Origin: Austropuccinia psidii
Lineage: Eukaryota > Basidiomycota > Pucciniomycetes > Pucciniales > Sphaerophragmiaceae
NCBI GenBank assembly: GCA_023105745.1
Contig: JALGQZ010000018.1
Span: 13,454,273 to 13,518,272 of the forward strand
Length of the DNA stretch: 64,000 bases
Direction: 5' to 3'
The number at the start of each line of letters is the position of its first letter. The first letter of the stretch is position 1. The notes below the pieces were generated by a model, which saw nothing but the letters and a program-made list of their open reading frames with translations, was not told where the DNA came from and made no database searches. The translations under genes were made by a program, and so were the position numbers. This document shows, one piece after another, positions 36,861 through 50,489 of the stretch.

Positions 36861-39800
36861 AGAAATGTTGGGTGACATAGATGGAGAATGGCTTTCTATT
36901 CCATGGTTGTTGAGGCCTAGAGTAATGTGTTGAAATCCCTCCAATGTGGTTCAAATTCCTGTTAAAGGAAGTAGATGGAACAGGGATTTAACACATGGAA
37001 GATATGTTTGAAATTATTTGTATTTGCAATCACAGGCTCTGTTTCAATATTTAATTCTGAAAAGAATTTTGGGAAACAAATATGTTAATTGATCTTTGGA
37101 GTAAGCTCAAGTTTATTCACAACTGTTTGCACATATTTGGGAATATGATTTCAAATCTTATCACCATCATTTATTTCCCTAAATAGGATTATTAGAGATA
37201 GCAGATACTCCCTTGAAACTTTACAATTGTATTGGCTCAGCACACCAAAAACATACAACCATGCAATGAAGCCTAACATGAGATCTATAGTATGGAAAGA
37301 GTCAGAAACATAATAATTAAAAAAGCAGATAAAAAGAACTTACAAATAAATTTGATGAATTTTTTTTCAGTGCAATAATCTACGTTTTTGGATTCTTGAC
37401 TGTAATCATTTTTTTTAAAATTAGGCTATGATGTTTTAGATTTTGAGCTGATTTCAGATAAGAAGGCTTTGTATTGACAAGATTTTTCCCAATGTTAATT
37501 AAAAGTCTGCAGAGAAAGAAGAAAACCTTTGGTCTTTTTACCATATTCATTTTTAAATTAAGGTTTGCTGCACTTATTGAAATTGGAGAGTTCAATTACA
37601 TCCATATGAATTGTTGAAGGAAGTTTGTTTCAAAAGTAATCTAGAAAGGATTCATTCATTTAGATAGTTATGAAAATCTGTATTTATAATGAATTGTTGA
37701 AAAAATAGGTTAAAAAGATAGTTTAATAGAACTTAAAAGACAAACATATAGGTTATTAATAAAAAGAATTAGTATTCAGAAAAGGAGTTGGACTTGTAAA
37801 AAATGGGAGAATAAACTTATTTTTGATAATTAAAAGAAATCTGGGTACAAATTAATTAAAAATAGATAAATTTTGAATCAAATATTTTGGGGTGTTTCTC
37901 ACCTGTGACTGTACATTAACATTGTTCCATGGGGGTTTGGTGATATTGGAAGGAGGGTCAGGAAAAAACCACAGACTGCAATGTCAAGAAAATTCCAGAA
38001 ATGATAATTGCTAGACATTCTGCCTCTCAAAATGGTTGGGAGGTTGCATTTTGTCTCCTGGGCTCTGGCCAGACTCACCTGGGTAGTTGATGACAATAGC
38101 TTTGGAAAACCAAGCCCAACCCATTATTTCTTGATGGAAGAGGTAGTTTCTGTGTGTTCAAGTCCTGCAGAAAGTATCTGGAATAGCTTCTCCTGTTTAT
38201 TCTTATTGTTTCTCTAATTCACATAAGCATAAATATTTTACATTATAATACTTTTGGTCCAAAGCTATTTAAAGTCATGACTTTATACAGCACACACCTT
38301 TGGCACTCAGATGAGAAAAACACACTATTCAGCCACATAATATGTTTGGAACAATGCTGTTGAAAGTCATGACTCTGAACAGTAAATATATTTTGGACCC
38401 AATAGTAATGCATTGCAAAAGACAGGTAATAATAAGTAGTATGATCCAAAGGTGATTTTAAACATCTTGAAGGATTTTGTAAATACCAACCTTTTTAGAT
38501 AAGCTCATTTTTGAATTAGAATTCAAAGGGTTTTTTGCCATGTTTCACTAAAATCAAAAGCTAAATATTCTTCAAGGTGGTATTTTCTTGGGAAAATCGG
38601 GGAATATGAATGATTTGAGCAAAAGGTTTCATGAAGAATTTCACATATATACATATTTTTGTATTTCCAAATATCTTCAACTGGAAAGGATTGATGCAAT
38701 TTCCCAAAGATGAAGGGTCCCTTTGGCTGAACTAACACAGTAATAAGCTGAACATACCAGAAGTCTATATACACCCCCAGTAAGGAATACTTCAATCATA
38801 TTTTAGCATGGCCTTCCAGCCCTCATCTGATCCTGAGCTTTCACCAAAGATTGCAAAGGATCTGGTCCCTGCTTGACCAATGGCTTCGCAATTTGCTGAG
38901 TAGCTTTGAGATCACCCTTAGTATGAACCCAGAGCCGATCAAATGAAATAATTAAATGGAGGATATTATCAACAAATCCAGTATTACATTATTGACTTTC
39001 ATTGAAAAGTGGAGCTAGTGGAGCTTTGTTGACACTAAAACATGAGCCCAAATATTGCATGGCACTAATTTCAGAAGAAAAAGAATCAGTAGAAGTTTAA
39101 TTGATAATATTTAGTGTAACTGGAGGGTTTTGATCATCCATATAAAGTGAAATAGCTTTAAGAAATATTTTCAACTCACTGATTTTGATGTTGAATTGGT
39201 TGAACTAAATTTTGCAGAAATAGATACAGTTCATGGAGGCGTTTTTGTATACCAGATGGTATGAACATGTAATTTTGAAATATTGGTAAGTTCCAAATTT
39301 GCTGATGGAGTAAGGTCTCCTCAGATCTTGGTGAAAGCATCTCCAAGCCTATACAAATAATTACATTAGCTAGATAACCAATACATATACTTTCTAAAAA
39401 CCTCTTTACCAGCCTGATGGAGCTCTTCAAGCCACTCTTTCATTCTAATGTTCCTAACAATCTTGTAGAGGTTCCCACATTAGAGAGTTGTTGTAAATAA
39501 ATCCTTTGGATGAGGTGGTTTGCTTTTCTTGCAGGTCATTCGAATGAGTGAATGAAATTTGATCCAATATATCCTTCTGAATACATGATATGGCATTATA
39601 ATGTAATAAAATCTATTTTCATGCATGAATGCCTTGGGTTTTGAGGTATTCAAACATCAGCAGAGTACACTGATGGTCATTATTTGCTTGAGTAAGTAAA
39701 AATTCATCCTCAGCCATTTTTCTTTGAGTTTTTGTACTAATATTTGCCTTGGGAATATGAGTTTCTGCCTTAAAGGCAAATCTTTGAATGTGAATTAATG

Positions 39801-41279
39801 CCGATTGGTTACATCTTCAATTTTGGGACTTTAATCTGGGTAATGATTTTTTGTGCTTATTTGAGCCCCATCATCATTTTCATTGGTCCAAGGAGAAAGA
39901 GCCCCTGATTACCCATTATCAACTTCAGGGGAAAATTGAACATGTTGAATTTTTTTCCCTTTATTATTTAAAGGTTTGAACTTCCTTCTTGAAGAAATAT
40001 TTGTCCTTGTGCCAATTTTAATATGTGATTCAGGAGGTAGTGTATTTCCTGATTTTACTGCTAAAATTATAATCCGAAGCTCTTGGGTGGAATTTAAAAT
40101 ATATTATATATCAGGTTTATTATACATAAAGTCAATATCAGAAATCAATAGTTCTATGGCCTCCTGGAGCTTCTCTCATACATATTGAGGAATAAATGCA
40201 TCTTTGGAAATTACTTCTAATCTTGGGTCTATTTGTGATATATTATTCAAGAACTGTTCCTTTGTAATCACTTTGATTTTAACCCCAAAAAGCACCTCAT
40301 TAGAAATTTTTGTGGAACAATCCCAATGAGAATGGGGTGCCTCTATGTTTCTCTCATGAAATATTTCTGATTAATTGAGATATTGATAAGACTTATTTCG
40401 ATAAAAGTAAATTACATCCAAAAACATACCTTCAGGAAATTCTAGAGGTTAATTTGGGATGGCTGTACTAATGAAAATGATAATTTCACTTGATGAGCAC
40501 TACATGTCATAAGCTTCAGGGAAATTGATTTTCTTGTGAGGACCCAGATAAGAGTTCTTAATATTGGTTTCCATATTGACAAAGCCAATTAATTTTATAT
40601 AAAGATGATATATGTGCTTAGAAGGGAAGAATTTTTATTAAACTATAAGAAAGGTTTGTAGCACTAAGCAAAAAGGTCAAATGAGCTTCCCTTTTATGAA
40701 ATAAATGAAACAAGGAGGTTCAGAATGTTGTTTTTGAAGGTTTTCTCTAGAATATTCCAATTCATATAAGAGTATATAATCCAAAATAGTTATGCGCACA
40801 CCAAGACCTATGGAAGTTTCTGTTTGTTTCCTGCAGAAACCTAAACCTAATGTTTGCTGTTATCAGACTCAGGTTGTACACCTGTAACAGTATTTACCTT
40901 CCTTTTCAGAGTTTCCACAATGAGCAAGAATCAATTTCATAAGAATATAAAAAGAATAGAATACTTCCAAAATATTCCAAGTGTGTTTTAATGTGTTCAT
41001 AAATCTATCTTTGATTTTGCCCAAAAAAACTCAAACAACCACTCACTTGGAATAGAGTTTCATCCCACAATCCATTTAAGTATGATCCTATTTGGCTATT
41101 AAAATTTAAATTTAATTGAAAAATCTCAAAAATAATTAATTCTAATAATGAATAATCATAATTTTCCCAAAAATTCTATTGTAAATTCATTATGAATATA
41201 GCCAAAAGTTGCCAATATCAGCATTCATGAATTGGAAAAGTGTCCCTCTTTGCCAAAATATATAAACACAAGAATTGTT
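36861..41279. other. Decayed region upstream of the Plavaka-like relic
   Basis: Minus-strand stretches such as FDRLWVHTKGDLKATQQIAK with PLVKQGPDPLQSLVKAQDQM (about 38800-38945) and frames at 38523-38795 and 39176-39430 look like coding remnants of something on the same strand, but I cannot assign them. They could be the 5' part of the transposase gene or another relic. The rest is AT-rich without features. Confidence 0.35.
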
Positions 41280-42691
41280 CTTAGTTTCAGGTTGAGTCCA
41301 TGAAGAGGTGATGATAAAGAGTATTTACAACCTGAACTATGACTTTGAAACAGATAATAATGTTAAAAATATGTTTTTGATAAAATTAAGGGGCTTTACT
41401 AATGATTATTAGTGGTGGTGAGTGCTGTTGAAAGCCCTGGGTGCAGCTTTACCTGTTGGGTTACAATAATAAAGTCTACAATACTAAAGTTTATAGTATA
41501 GACTGATTATTTTCCAAGAGTATAGCTGTTTTTGACAGCTGTACTATGTAGGAATTCAACAGCAGGATGGGCAAACCTTTTCTGGTGGAGAAAGGCCTCC
41601 TTTTATCCTAAAATGGGGTGGAATGGCCGTCTAGACCATCCACATAGAGGAAGTGAAGAGTTTTTTACTTCAGAGTACTGGCTTGTGGTTTTCATAGTGA
41701 ATTCATGCTCTGTATTGGACTCAGATGTGGTTTTGAAACCACATCTGGGCAGTTTTCACCAATACAGGGTGAAGATTTTTATCTGGGGACCACATAGCCC
41801 TCTTCTGACGTGTATGACATGTATAATGCTGTACAGAACCTGTATGGGACCCCAGTATTGAATTAGTTATGAGTTATTGAAGTATAAACATTCTTCTTTG
41901 TCTAATTGACACCTCATAATCATACGTATAGGAGAATATCCCACAGTAAGACTGTATTGGTCTAAATGTGGGATTTTGAGCTTAAAACTGCCATAACGTT
42001 GTCAGTTTTTGAGATATCAAGCTCAAACTTGGCTGATTGTGTAGCACTGGATGTGTTTTACACAATGGTACCTCATTTGGTATGGTTATCATTAATTATG
42101 GCAAAGTTATGCCATGTACAAGAATTTTTGTACATATGTATGTTTTGCTTAAAAACTGTATGGAGCTTGTTTGCCCCATAGCTTTTGTTCTAGATGAGAT
42201 ATGAGGAAATGGATGGAACCATTAGATAGCCCTGATTGTGATCTTTCCAAAAAGACTCCCCAATTTAGGTATCTCACACTAAAACTGTAGAAGTTAGATG
42301 AGAGGTTAATAGTTTATTCACCCTTGTTTGACCTTATTTTGATCATAACTTCTGTAATTCTGGTGCTAGCTCAGTTTGGCTAGTATTATTAGTTAGCCCT
42401 GACTTAGGGATTTATTTTGAATACCCATTTTCTGGGGTTAAGCCTCTTCCTCTGCATTTCAGATGAGAGGTGAAAATTAAGGTTTATGATCAGAAACAAC
42501 TTTGTTATCCTTTTTCCCATGATGATGGGACTTGTATTTTTGGAAAAGGGTGTGTTTTCTCTTTCTTTTAATACCTTTTGAGCTGATTTGGCTCAGATCC
42601 ATGTTTTGGTGGTATCTTGGCTATACCATTGATTTATGGTTTTTGGCTGTCCTGCTTGTCCTCTGGTTTTGAGTCACAGGCTGACACTTAG
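41280..42691 (-). mobile_element. Solo gypsy LTR (minus strand) with CTTAG target duplication
   Basis: 41285-42686 (1402 bp) is the reverse complement of the LTR at 54860-56282. On the plus strand it runs from TTTCAGGTTGAGTCC, the mutated CA end, to GAGTCACAGGCTGACA, the TGTCAGCC start. Shared blocks include GTGGTGGTGAG, CCCTGGGTGCAG, the palindrome GATGTGG...CCACATC near 41730, and TTTTGGTGGTATCTTGG near 42605. The 5-bp duplication CTTAG flanks it perfectly (41280-41284 and 42687-42691). This is the product of LTR-LTR recombination that removed the internal region. Short frames within it (41532-41861, 41966-42181) are LTR shadows. Confidence 0.92.
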
Positions 42692-43275
42692 ACCCTAAAG
42701 GTATTCAAATCAGTCCATATTACACCAAAAAGTAAATCATTCTTTGGATCTGTATTTCTTCAACACCTCAATTATTTCACACAGTGTCCTCATCAACCCC
42801 CTTATGTCATCAATCTTTCATTTTTAGACTGATTACTCCCAAGTTGATACTCATTAAGCCCATTATAATGAAAAAGAGTGTTCATATCCTTACAAAAATG
42901 TAGAATTCACTCCCAGGAAAATGGTGAAGCCCCACAAAACTCCACCACCTCAACACTTGGCCTCCAGAACAAAATAATTACAACCCATTAAAGCTCTGAA
43001 TCTACATGAATATGGGACAATTAAATTCAAAAGAAATATTAATGAAATAAGATCATCTCTACAGGAAGCTTCTCATTGCAAACCAGATTCTTTTGGTCCC
43101 TCATGAAAAATTCCCTCTTATTACTGACCCAGATAAATATTATTACTCTGCTGAATGTAAGCTTCCATATATTTCCATTAAGCCAATAATCTCTTACTGA
43201 TTTGTATAAATCTATAGTGGAATCAGAGACCCTCCACTTTAAAGGCTCAATGATGCAAACATCCTGATCCAGCCA
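42692..43275. other. Spacer before the first MULE relic
   Basis: No motif seen. It is richer in C/A than its neighbours and might contain the 5' end of the MULE element, but no terminal repeat was identified. Confidence 0.3.
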
Positions 43276-44800
43276 GTGCAACAGTGTGCTAAAAGTCATG
43301 GTTATGAATTGAAAAAGAGAAATTCTCTCCAAAGGAGGAATGTTTACTTGGAATGTGACCACAATGGTGAATATATAATTCTTAAAGGACCTATTCAGAG
43401 GCATTCAATAACAAAAAAGTGTGGATTCAAGCTTAGGATCAGAGGCTCTATTCCTGCTACCAGGAAGTCATCAAATATATTTTATGTCCTTGTTGTGCAC
43501 TTATAGCTAAGGTGATATCCATTCTGAGTATTTCATCCAGTTTACCTCACCAGATATTGCTATTGGTTTCTGGTCCCACTAGAAATCCTGCATAATCATC
43601 CACCCTCTACAACCCTTGAGTAAATTTCATACATTTCCAGCTTAATGAAAAAGAACTGGCAAGGATTGATGAAGTTAAATGTTCAGCCTAATCATATTTT
43701 AAGCCAGATTTATGACCAAGGAGATACCCCCATCACTAGCAGAACCCTTTATAACTACAAAGGATACCTTTCAATCAATAAAATAAATGGGAAAACTCAA
43801 CTGGAATATCTCATAAATATTCACAAAGAGAGAAATTGGGTTCATAATAATAAAATTAATACAAATGGGAAGATTACCAACCTATTATTTGCAAACCAAG
43901 CCTCCATTTAATTGGGTCATATAAACCACCATGTGATATTGATTGATGCCACTTACCATACATGAAATTACAACTTTCCACTTCTACACATGGCTGGCCA
44001 AACTGAAACTGGTCACACCTTCTGATTAGAAGTTTGCTACATAGAATGGGAAAATGATGATGGATACATATGGGAACTTAAATTATTACACATTGTGAAC
44101 CAGCTCTGGAGTTGGCCGTTGAATTGGTATCTCCTAGCTCAATCCATAATTATTGCACATGGAACATTAGGAAAAACCTTATCCAAAATGTTTGCAAATA
44201 TTTTCAAGAGCATGATTGGAAGGATCATCACACATCCTGGAGCGTACTGGTAAGCTCCAAGTCAGCTTGATAGTTTGAGAAAGCTCTTGAAAAAATCAAA
44301 GAGAAGTCAAGTGATTACTTGGGTGCATGGGCATATATATAAAACAACCTACTCCCATCGAATAAAATATTCTCACTGCTTGGGAAAGCCAGAATCCTCA
44401 CCTCATAAATCAAGAAAGCTCTTTTGTTTAAACTTCACACTTCTACCCAAAAGACTTTATTAAAAATTCCAATGGGAGCTTTCTACAGTATTCAAAAATT
44501 TGGAAATAGCAATTGATATTGAATTGGCACAAATACACCATACTTTAGGAAAAAAGATAGTCTGAAAATTAACCAATATTTCCCCACCTTTCAAAAGGAT
44601 ACTTGGTACTATATAAATAACAGAAATAAAAATTATTTAAGAAAAATTTCAAAATCTCAAAGAGAAACCAAATCTTCAGCGATTCTCAAAGACATTTATG
44701 AATTGCATGAGTATTCCTTGCTCACATGAAATTAAGAAACCTCTTAATAATAAGGGATATATTGGAAGTGAAGATTTCCATCCACAATAGAATTTCCTTT
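43276..44800 (+). pseudogene. MULE transposase pseudogene, copy 1 (FAR1 - MULE - SWIM)
   Basis: A FAR1-type DNA-binding start at 43276-43506 (SHGYELKKRNS, VYLECDHNGEYI, KKCGFKLRIRGS) is followed in the same frame at 43645-43911 by the MULE N-terminal region (LYNYKGYLSINKINGKTQLE, GKITNLLFANQASI). After a stop comes the first catalytic Asp in LIDATYHT (43945-43947) with NYNFPLLHMAGQTETGHTF. Then NYCTWNIRKNLIQNVCKYF (about 44149-44205, the usual C.WHI block) and EKALEKIKEK...GAWAYI. A SWIM-like CMSIPCSHEIKK lies near 44704-44735. At least five stops or frame changes interrupt it. It belongs to the Mutator superfamily, which moves DNA by a DDE transposase. The OTU relic at 47480-47980 is probably its C-terminal part. 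Confidence 0.8.
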
Positions 44801-47479
44801 ATAATCCTTTTGAAGTAGGTCCCATCTTATTTCTGATATGTATTGTGGCATTCAATACCTTTTGGCCCAATTTCAAGCAATCCCTTGAAAATTGAAAGTT
44901 GGAAAAATCAAGATCCCAATGACTAATTCAGGAATTCACCACTAAAAAGACCATATTAAGAGCCCAAAAACACAGTAATCACAGAGATAGTATGGAGGAA
45001 ATGAAGAATTTAGCATTCAGAATAGAAATAGCCAACATATTTCTATAATTAAATGAATAATATATGGATCCAATATTATGGAGTTATACAAGAAGGCTTA
45101 CATATAAGCCTTACAGAATCCACAATATAGGCTTAATGCATACAGAAAACTCAAAAATTACTTGGCAAAGTGAAATTGTAGCGTTATATCCACCCTAAAT
45201 CTATCAGGTAGATTATATTACTGGCAATTACAATCATTAAAATGAAGATTGCAAAGCACAAGGATCAGATGAAAGTATCAAGTCCAACTAAATACATGAA
45301 AATCCACTAAAAACTTGAAAATTACGCAATAATACAGGAGCCCAGATAAGGCTTATTCAGTACTCCTGCATAGCATCTGGACATTACACAGCCACAGGAT
45401 CATCAAATTGAGTTTAATCCAATTTCAACTAGCTTCATGCAAGGAAAATACACTCAAATGTAAATTACACAGAAATTACAGTAATCAATAATTAAAACTC
45501 AAGAAGATATCCCCACCTTACAAAGCATGATCACCTAGAATTAATTAAATCTTACAAACAAATAATGCAGGGGCTTATTCACATGACAATATCTTCATCA
45601 TTTCAATCACCAGAATTAATTCCTCGAGGCTGTGCAAGCTGACTCAAGCAGTGTAAAGGAGAAGTCACCTGATATTTTGACCAAAGTCCCCACCAAGCAA
45701 AACATCTCAATATTAATTTTTGCCAAACAAATGGTGAAAATATCTCAATCATATGACACCATTCTCAATATTACTCACCAGAATTAATTTCTCAAGCCTG
45801 TGCAAGCTTAATAATGCAGTGTAACAGATAGGTCATCTGAATTTTGTTACAAAAAATCCACACCAGAAAAATTATCTCAAGGGAAAGAATGAAAATTTAC
45901 ATGGAGAGCCCATGGGTACTTCTCACAAAATAAAAGGAGGCCTTTCTCTCTCATTTTTTCCTCTTTCCCTATGCAATTAATTTTACACCAAGAAGGAGAA
46001 TAATTATTCATCCCTTACTAGTAGGTTAATCTAGAAATTATCATTATGATTATTATTATGTTACACTAATAGTGATTTATAAGTAGCTGTAGTTAACTGT
46101 AGGTCTGCCTATATTATAAATTGATATCTTAGTCAAAATACTCATATTGAAAGAAATATTTATATTATACTCTTCTAAATAGTAGAAAAACTATATTACT
46201 GTTTTGTTATCTAATCAAAACAGAAATACACATTAGTAGTTCCATAACTGTTACTATTAGTAAATCTTACTATTAATTATCATCCATCATTGCTATTATA
46301 ACTATTGAAATATTTATCAACCTCCACCAGTATTTATTCTAGAGCTATAGTGGTGTTATCATATATAATTACTATTACTTATCAGCTATCACTATTACTA
46401 TTATTATCAAAGCTATAGCTAAAATATTATGTGCATTATCCATCAATTACAACCATTTAACCAATAAACAAATTATAATATATACTCACTTTTACCACAT
46501 ATTCTAATATTAAAGTATTAAACATTAAAAAATAAATTACTTTTAATAAAGGAAACAATTCAAATCACCACTCAGTACTATTATATCTACTATTTATCTA
46601 CTAAACTATTATATTATTATCTTGAAATCACCTACAAATTCATTATTTTAAATTATTATTATTTTATCATTAGACTGATCATTGATTAGGTCTGATAGAG
46701 ACTGCTGAGAAGTCATCTCTAGCTGTGAAGCTACAATCTTAAATATTGATTTGTGAGTTTTGTAGAGAGATTGTTTAGTATATTCAGAGGGGAAGCTAAA
46801 ACACTATTAGCGCCCTTGGTTACAGGATTATTTCAGCAATTAAAAACTGTTTATCTGTGATTTCCCCCTCAAGGATTGCCTTATCCAATCCCACACCAAA
46901 AGGAGTTCCACAGTATGATTGTAGTAATGTAAAAATCATGCTGAAAAGGAAATTGATTCCAATTCAAAATGGAAGAGATTGAAAAGTAACTTGATTAACT
47001 TTAAAAAACCTTACAAAAAATGATCAAAAAAATTCAGGAGCTACTTGGCTTTCAATACACAACCATTAAGCTTTGTCACCCCAAAAAGGCTTTTATTTCA
47101 TGTGATGGGGCATCACTGAAAAGGAAAAGCATAAAGTCTATCAAAAGCCTTCAATTTAAGTTTGGAATCAAGCAAGATATTCTCAATAACCACAAACAGT
47201 TCCCAGAGCTACTATTATTCCCAAAGGTCAACATATGAGGGGAAAAATCTCCTATTGATAAGAAAAGAGACAAAAAAAGATGATGAAGCTAACACAAAAA
47301 GAAAATGAAAATCATTAACTGACCTAGGAAAATTGGAAACAAAATTGAGACCCTGAAAAAATTCAAATTTTTTGGAAGAACTGGTGAGTAGTGGATCAAT
47401 TTTGGTATGAAAATAAATCACTGAAAAAGAACCTCTTTTCCTTAGAATCTCTATATTGATCAGATAAAGCCACCATTAA
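44801..47479. other. Non-coding or unassigned stretch between MULE copy 1 and its OTU part
   Basis: Contains a diverged tandem pair (45595-45880) and a low-complexity A/T segment (about 46020-46680). A 72-codon plus frame at 47020-47238, Lys/Ser-rich, may be the linker that in copy 2 joins transposase and OTU domains. The extra length relative to copy 2 suggests an insertion here. Confidence 0.4.
45595..45880 (+). repeat. Diverged direct repeat, period about 171 bp
   Basis: The blocks CACCAGAATTAATTCCTCGAG...CTGTGCAAGCTGACTCAAGCAGTGTAA and CACCAGAATTAATTTCTCAAG...CTGTGCAAGCTTAATAATGCAGTGTAA (split here for brevity) occur at about 45606 and 45777, each followed by a CACCTGA/CATCTGA and a CCCCACCAAGC/TCCACACCAG stretch. 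Two units only, roughly 80 percent similar by eye. Confidence 0.6.
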
Positions 47480-47980
47480 TGCATCAGATAATTGATAATA
47501 TTTATAATTCTCCTTAATATGGGAATTGTGTATTTCATGCAATGGCAAAGGGATTGTCATTTTCAAGCCCACACAAGAGTAAAAGAGCTGGAGAGAAGTG
47601 ATACAATATCTGATAGAAGAAATTGATAGGAATTTTGATTATTATAACAAAATATTGTAAGGATAGGTGTAAATGGATACAATAAGCAATAATATGGGGG
47701 CTACAACCATTACAAAAATGGAGAACTGGTTAAGTAAATGGGATCATGGCTCAATACTGACAAATACAAATAAGTGCCCATTTATACTTTTCCATCCAGA
47801 TTAGCATAAATACCCAGCACAGACATTCCTTCCTACCCTCTTCAGTCCACGTGGAGTGTCCATCATGCACCCGATTTCCCTAGGTCACATAAATGGGAAA
47901 CATTGGATACTCATTATTTTCAATGAATATGAGATAGGAATATTACCTCTTCCTGAATTTCCACCACAGTGGCCTGGGGA
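47480..47980 (+). pseudogene. OTU cysteine peptidase-like relic of MULE copy 1
   Basis: YGNCVFHAMAKGLSFSS at about 47518-47568 matches the catalytic Cys block of OTU peptidases (DGNC.F.A), with Cys at 47527-47529. FLPTLFSPRG...HPISLGHINGKHWILIIF at about 47825-47925 matches the C-terminal block with the catalytic His (47901-47903). The two lie in different frames with stops between them. OTU peptidases cleave ubiquitin linkages. Linked to a MULE transposase it would form the C-terminal half of one polypeptide or gene pair, as seen better in copy 2. Confidence 0.65.
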
Positions 47981-48699
47981 ACATTCAAATCAATCAGCAT
48001 CAAATTAAAGAAGAATATATTCCTCATCAATAAAGACTTCTGAAAATGTAGACAGATTACTTTCATAAGGAAAATGACTTTTGTTTTTTCATTGTGAAAT
48101 TTGTAAACAAATTTATGAGATAGAACACTCAATTAACATGGATTTAGTAATCACTTGGATGAGTGGATTTAGAAAACGGAATCCATGAAAGGCATTAAGG
48201 AATATCTGAAACCACATTTTTATAGGTAGGTTGAGGTGTGGAAAAATTATTCTCCCAAAAAAAACCCTCACCCATTTATTTCACACTTTTTTTCACATCA
48301 CCCAAAAGAGGAACCAAAGATCCAAATTATCCCCATTATCCGCCCAAAACAGGTATTCCTTAAAAAAAAAGCATTAAAAACCAAATTTTCCTAATAGTTC
48401 CACACTATTTTTCTTCTTTTCCTCAAAGATTGCTTTTTACTTCAAAAAAGCCTGCTTCCAAGCATTTGAAGTTCAAATTTTTTTGGCTTCCCTAATCTAT
48501 TAAACTCATATTTCAGCCAATTTGTTCCACTTTTACCCACTTTTTTTTCACACCTTTTATCCCCTCTTTTTCATATTTTGAAAGCTTCTTGCCTTGTTAC
48601 AACTCCCCAAACTCCCCCTTTTTTGAATTTAAAGAACATTTTCAATGAATAAGGCTTAAAAACCCCACTAAAGGTGAATTTCAGACTCTTGAGCTTCTT
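47981..48699. other. Spacer between the two MULE-OTU relics
   Basis: Contains a C/A-rich stretch (48240-48560) unlike the A/T-rich surroundings. It may be the terminal region of the second MULE, but no matching inverted copy was found. Confidence 0.3.
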
Positions 48700-50320
48700 T
48701 GGCAGCATGTGCATAATGTTGCCATGGCAAAGGGGTATGCTATGTAAACCTTGATGTCCAATATGAACCAAAACCAATTTGAAATAGAATGTGACAGGTC
48801 TGGGACCCCAAATTCTCACAAAAAATCCTCCAAAAGAGTCACTTGAAGAAAGCTTTACTGTCCATTTGGACTTTATGCAAAAAAATATGCCAAAGGTGCC
48901 ACTTGGACTCCTAAAGTCAGAAATCTTGAAGAAGGCCAACGATTCCACTTAAAATATCATGGCAAATCCTGCTCTTAGAGAATTCAATTAGAAAGAAGCA
49001 TCCCAAACTGCTTAGGTGTTTGAATCAATTCTCATGAAAAGTCAAATTCAGGCCCAATTATTCAGCTAGAGGGAGTCTGACAGGCCTGTAAGCCTTCAAG
49101 ACATTTACAACCAAGTAGAGAAAATTAAGAAAGAAAAACTGCAAGGAAGAAGACCCATTGATGCTCTTATCAAAACCCTCAAAGAAGAAATGTTTGTGTG
49201 GTCGTCTTCAAGGAATACTGAGGGACACATTACCTCCTTATTTTTTACTCACCCCCTTTTCATAAAACTCCTTCATGGATTAACTCATATAATTCTTATG
49301 GATTGTACTTATAAGACCAATGAGTAAGAAGTTCACCTTTTTATATTGTTTAATTCAGCTCAAAAAAGAAGATCTTTCATGGGGATTTTAGCTTTAATGA
49401 GGATGAAGCTGAAACCTCATATACTTGAGTATTGAATCAATACATAGAAACAATTCTCTACAACACCAATATCTTCCCCCTCCAGTTATTGTTCATAACA
49501 GGGATTTGAACTTGAAAAATTCCTTAAGAAGCTCTTCCCAGACTCAAAAGCTATGTTGTGCATTTGGTGCATAAATAAAGATGTATATTCCCATTTAATG
49601 AAGAAAAATGGTCATGGAACTGATTTTTGACAATTTGATGGGCCTTTGAAATCAAGTAGCTTACTTTTATATTTAAATTTTATTCTTACTCTTGTGTTTA
49701 TCAATAACTTTGGGATCTGCTCATAAGTTTATGTATTAATCGACTAAAAGATGTTTCAAAGATAATGTGAAGAAGATTCAAAATGAATTCAAAGATCCCA
49801 AAGTGTTGAAATATTTGGGAAAAAACTAGCTTCCTCTAAGGGAGTATTATATGCAAGCCTGGACCAAATACCATTTTCACCTGAGTTTGGTACTCACCTC
49901 AAGCGTTGAAGGTGGCCATGCAAAGGTTACAATTTAGCTCCAAATGTCCACTGGTACTCTCCTTAAGATTGTGAGGTCCCTTTGCATGGCTTTCAAGAAG
50001 CCATTCATTGAAATAATCAACAGAATCTCCAAAAAATGCTGTTCCATGTTGAGAATTCCCCTCCTCACATCTGTGCTCCCAATGGTGAGGTGTCCCATTC
50101 TGCACTTTAGATGGCCTTTGTAAATTACAAAAAAAAACTCTCCCCAATGAAAATGCACCAAAAAATACAACAATTATCAAAGCATACGTTGCAATCACAA
50201 GAACCAACAGGTATTTGCCAAGTGCCAAAGGATCAAGTTGTCAGACTTCCACCCCTAGTGGCATTTGAATTGACCTGTGTGAATTTCTTCCTCTTCACTT
50301 TCTTAGCTTTTTCATATTAA
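48700..50320 (+). pseudogene. MULE transposase pseudogene, copy 2
   Basis: Plus-strand blocks in order: FAR1-like domain 48705-48935 (HNVAMAKGYAM, FEIECDRSGTPNSHKKSSKR, LYCPFGLYAKKYAKGATWT); MANPALREFN (about 48960); an uninterrupted run 49068-49328 (RPVSLQDIYNQVEKIKKEKL, GRRPIDALIKTLKEEMF, EGHITSLFFTHPLFIKLLH) ending in the first catalytic Asp, LMDCTYKTN (Asp 49301-49303); DEAETSYTW; FPDSKAMLCIWCINKDV (about 49540-49590; the usual CIWHINK has lost its His); YHFHL...VLTSSVEGGHAKVT (49870-49930); STGTLLKIVRSLCMAFKKPF (49950-50010). Stops and frame changes fall between the blocks. Long minus frames here (48571-48948, 49899-50228) are shadows. It differs clearly in sequence from copy 1, so this is a second MULE lineage, not a recent duplicate. 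Confidence 0.82.
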
Positions 50321-50489
50321 CTGATTTTCTTTGTCATATTCTTCTAAGACTGGCTATCAAGGTGAGGATCAAAGTGTTAAGAAAGAAATAAAGAATAAAC
50401 ACAAAGAAGTATTTTTAGATATTGGGGAAGACATTTTTTAAATACCAATGGCATAAATAACAACAATTCTTAATAATTCTCAAGATGTT

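Noticed and set aside
41532..42181. Short plus-strand proteins of about 110 and 70 residues
   Set aside because: They lie fully inside the solo LTR, and similar frames recur on the antisense of the other LTR copies (54257-54822, 55364-55639, 63582-63881).
43039..43404. 121-codon minus frame
   Set aside because: Partly antisense to the FAR1 domain of MULE copy 1, and no motif.
46020..46680. Possible replication origin or centromere because of extreme A/T content
   Set aside because: Only low-complexity A/T; similar segments occur at 20.4, 26.3 and 53.3 kb and nothing specific supports a function.
48571..48948. 125-codon minus frame as a gene
   Set aside because: The plus strand of the same segment reads the FAR1 domain of MULE copy 2, so this is its shadow.
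49899..50228. 109-codon minus frame with a hydrophobic segment, possible membrane protein
   Set aside because: Antisense to conserved MULE C-terminal blocks on the plus strand.
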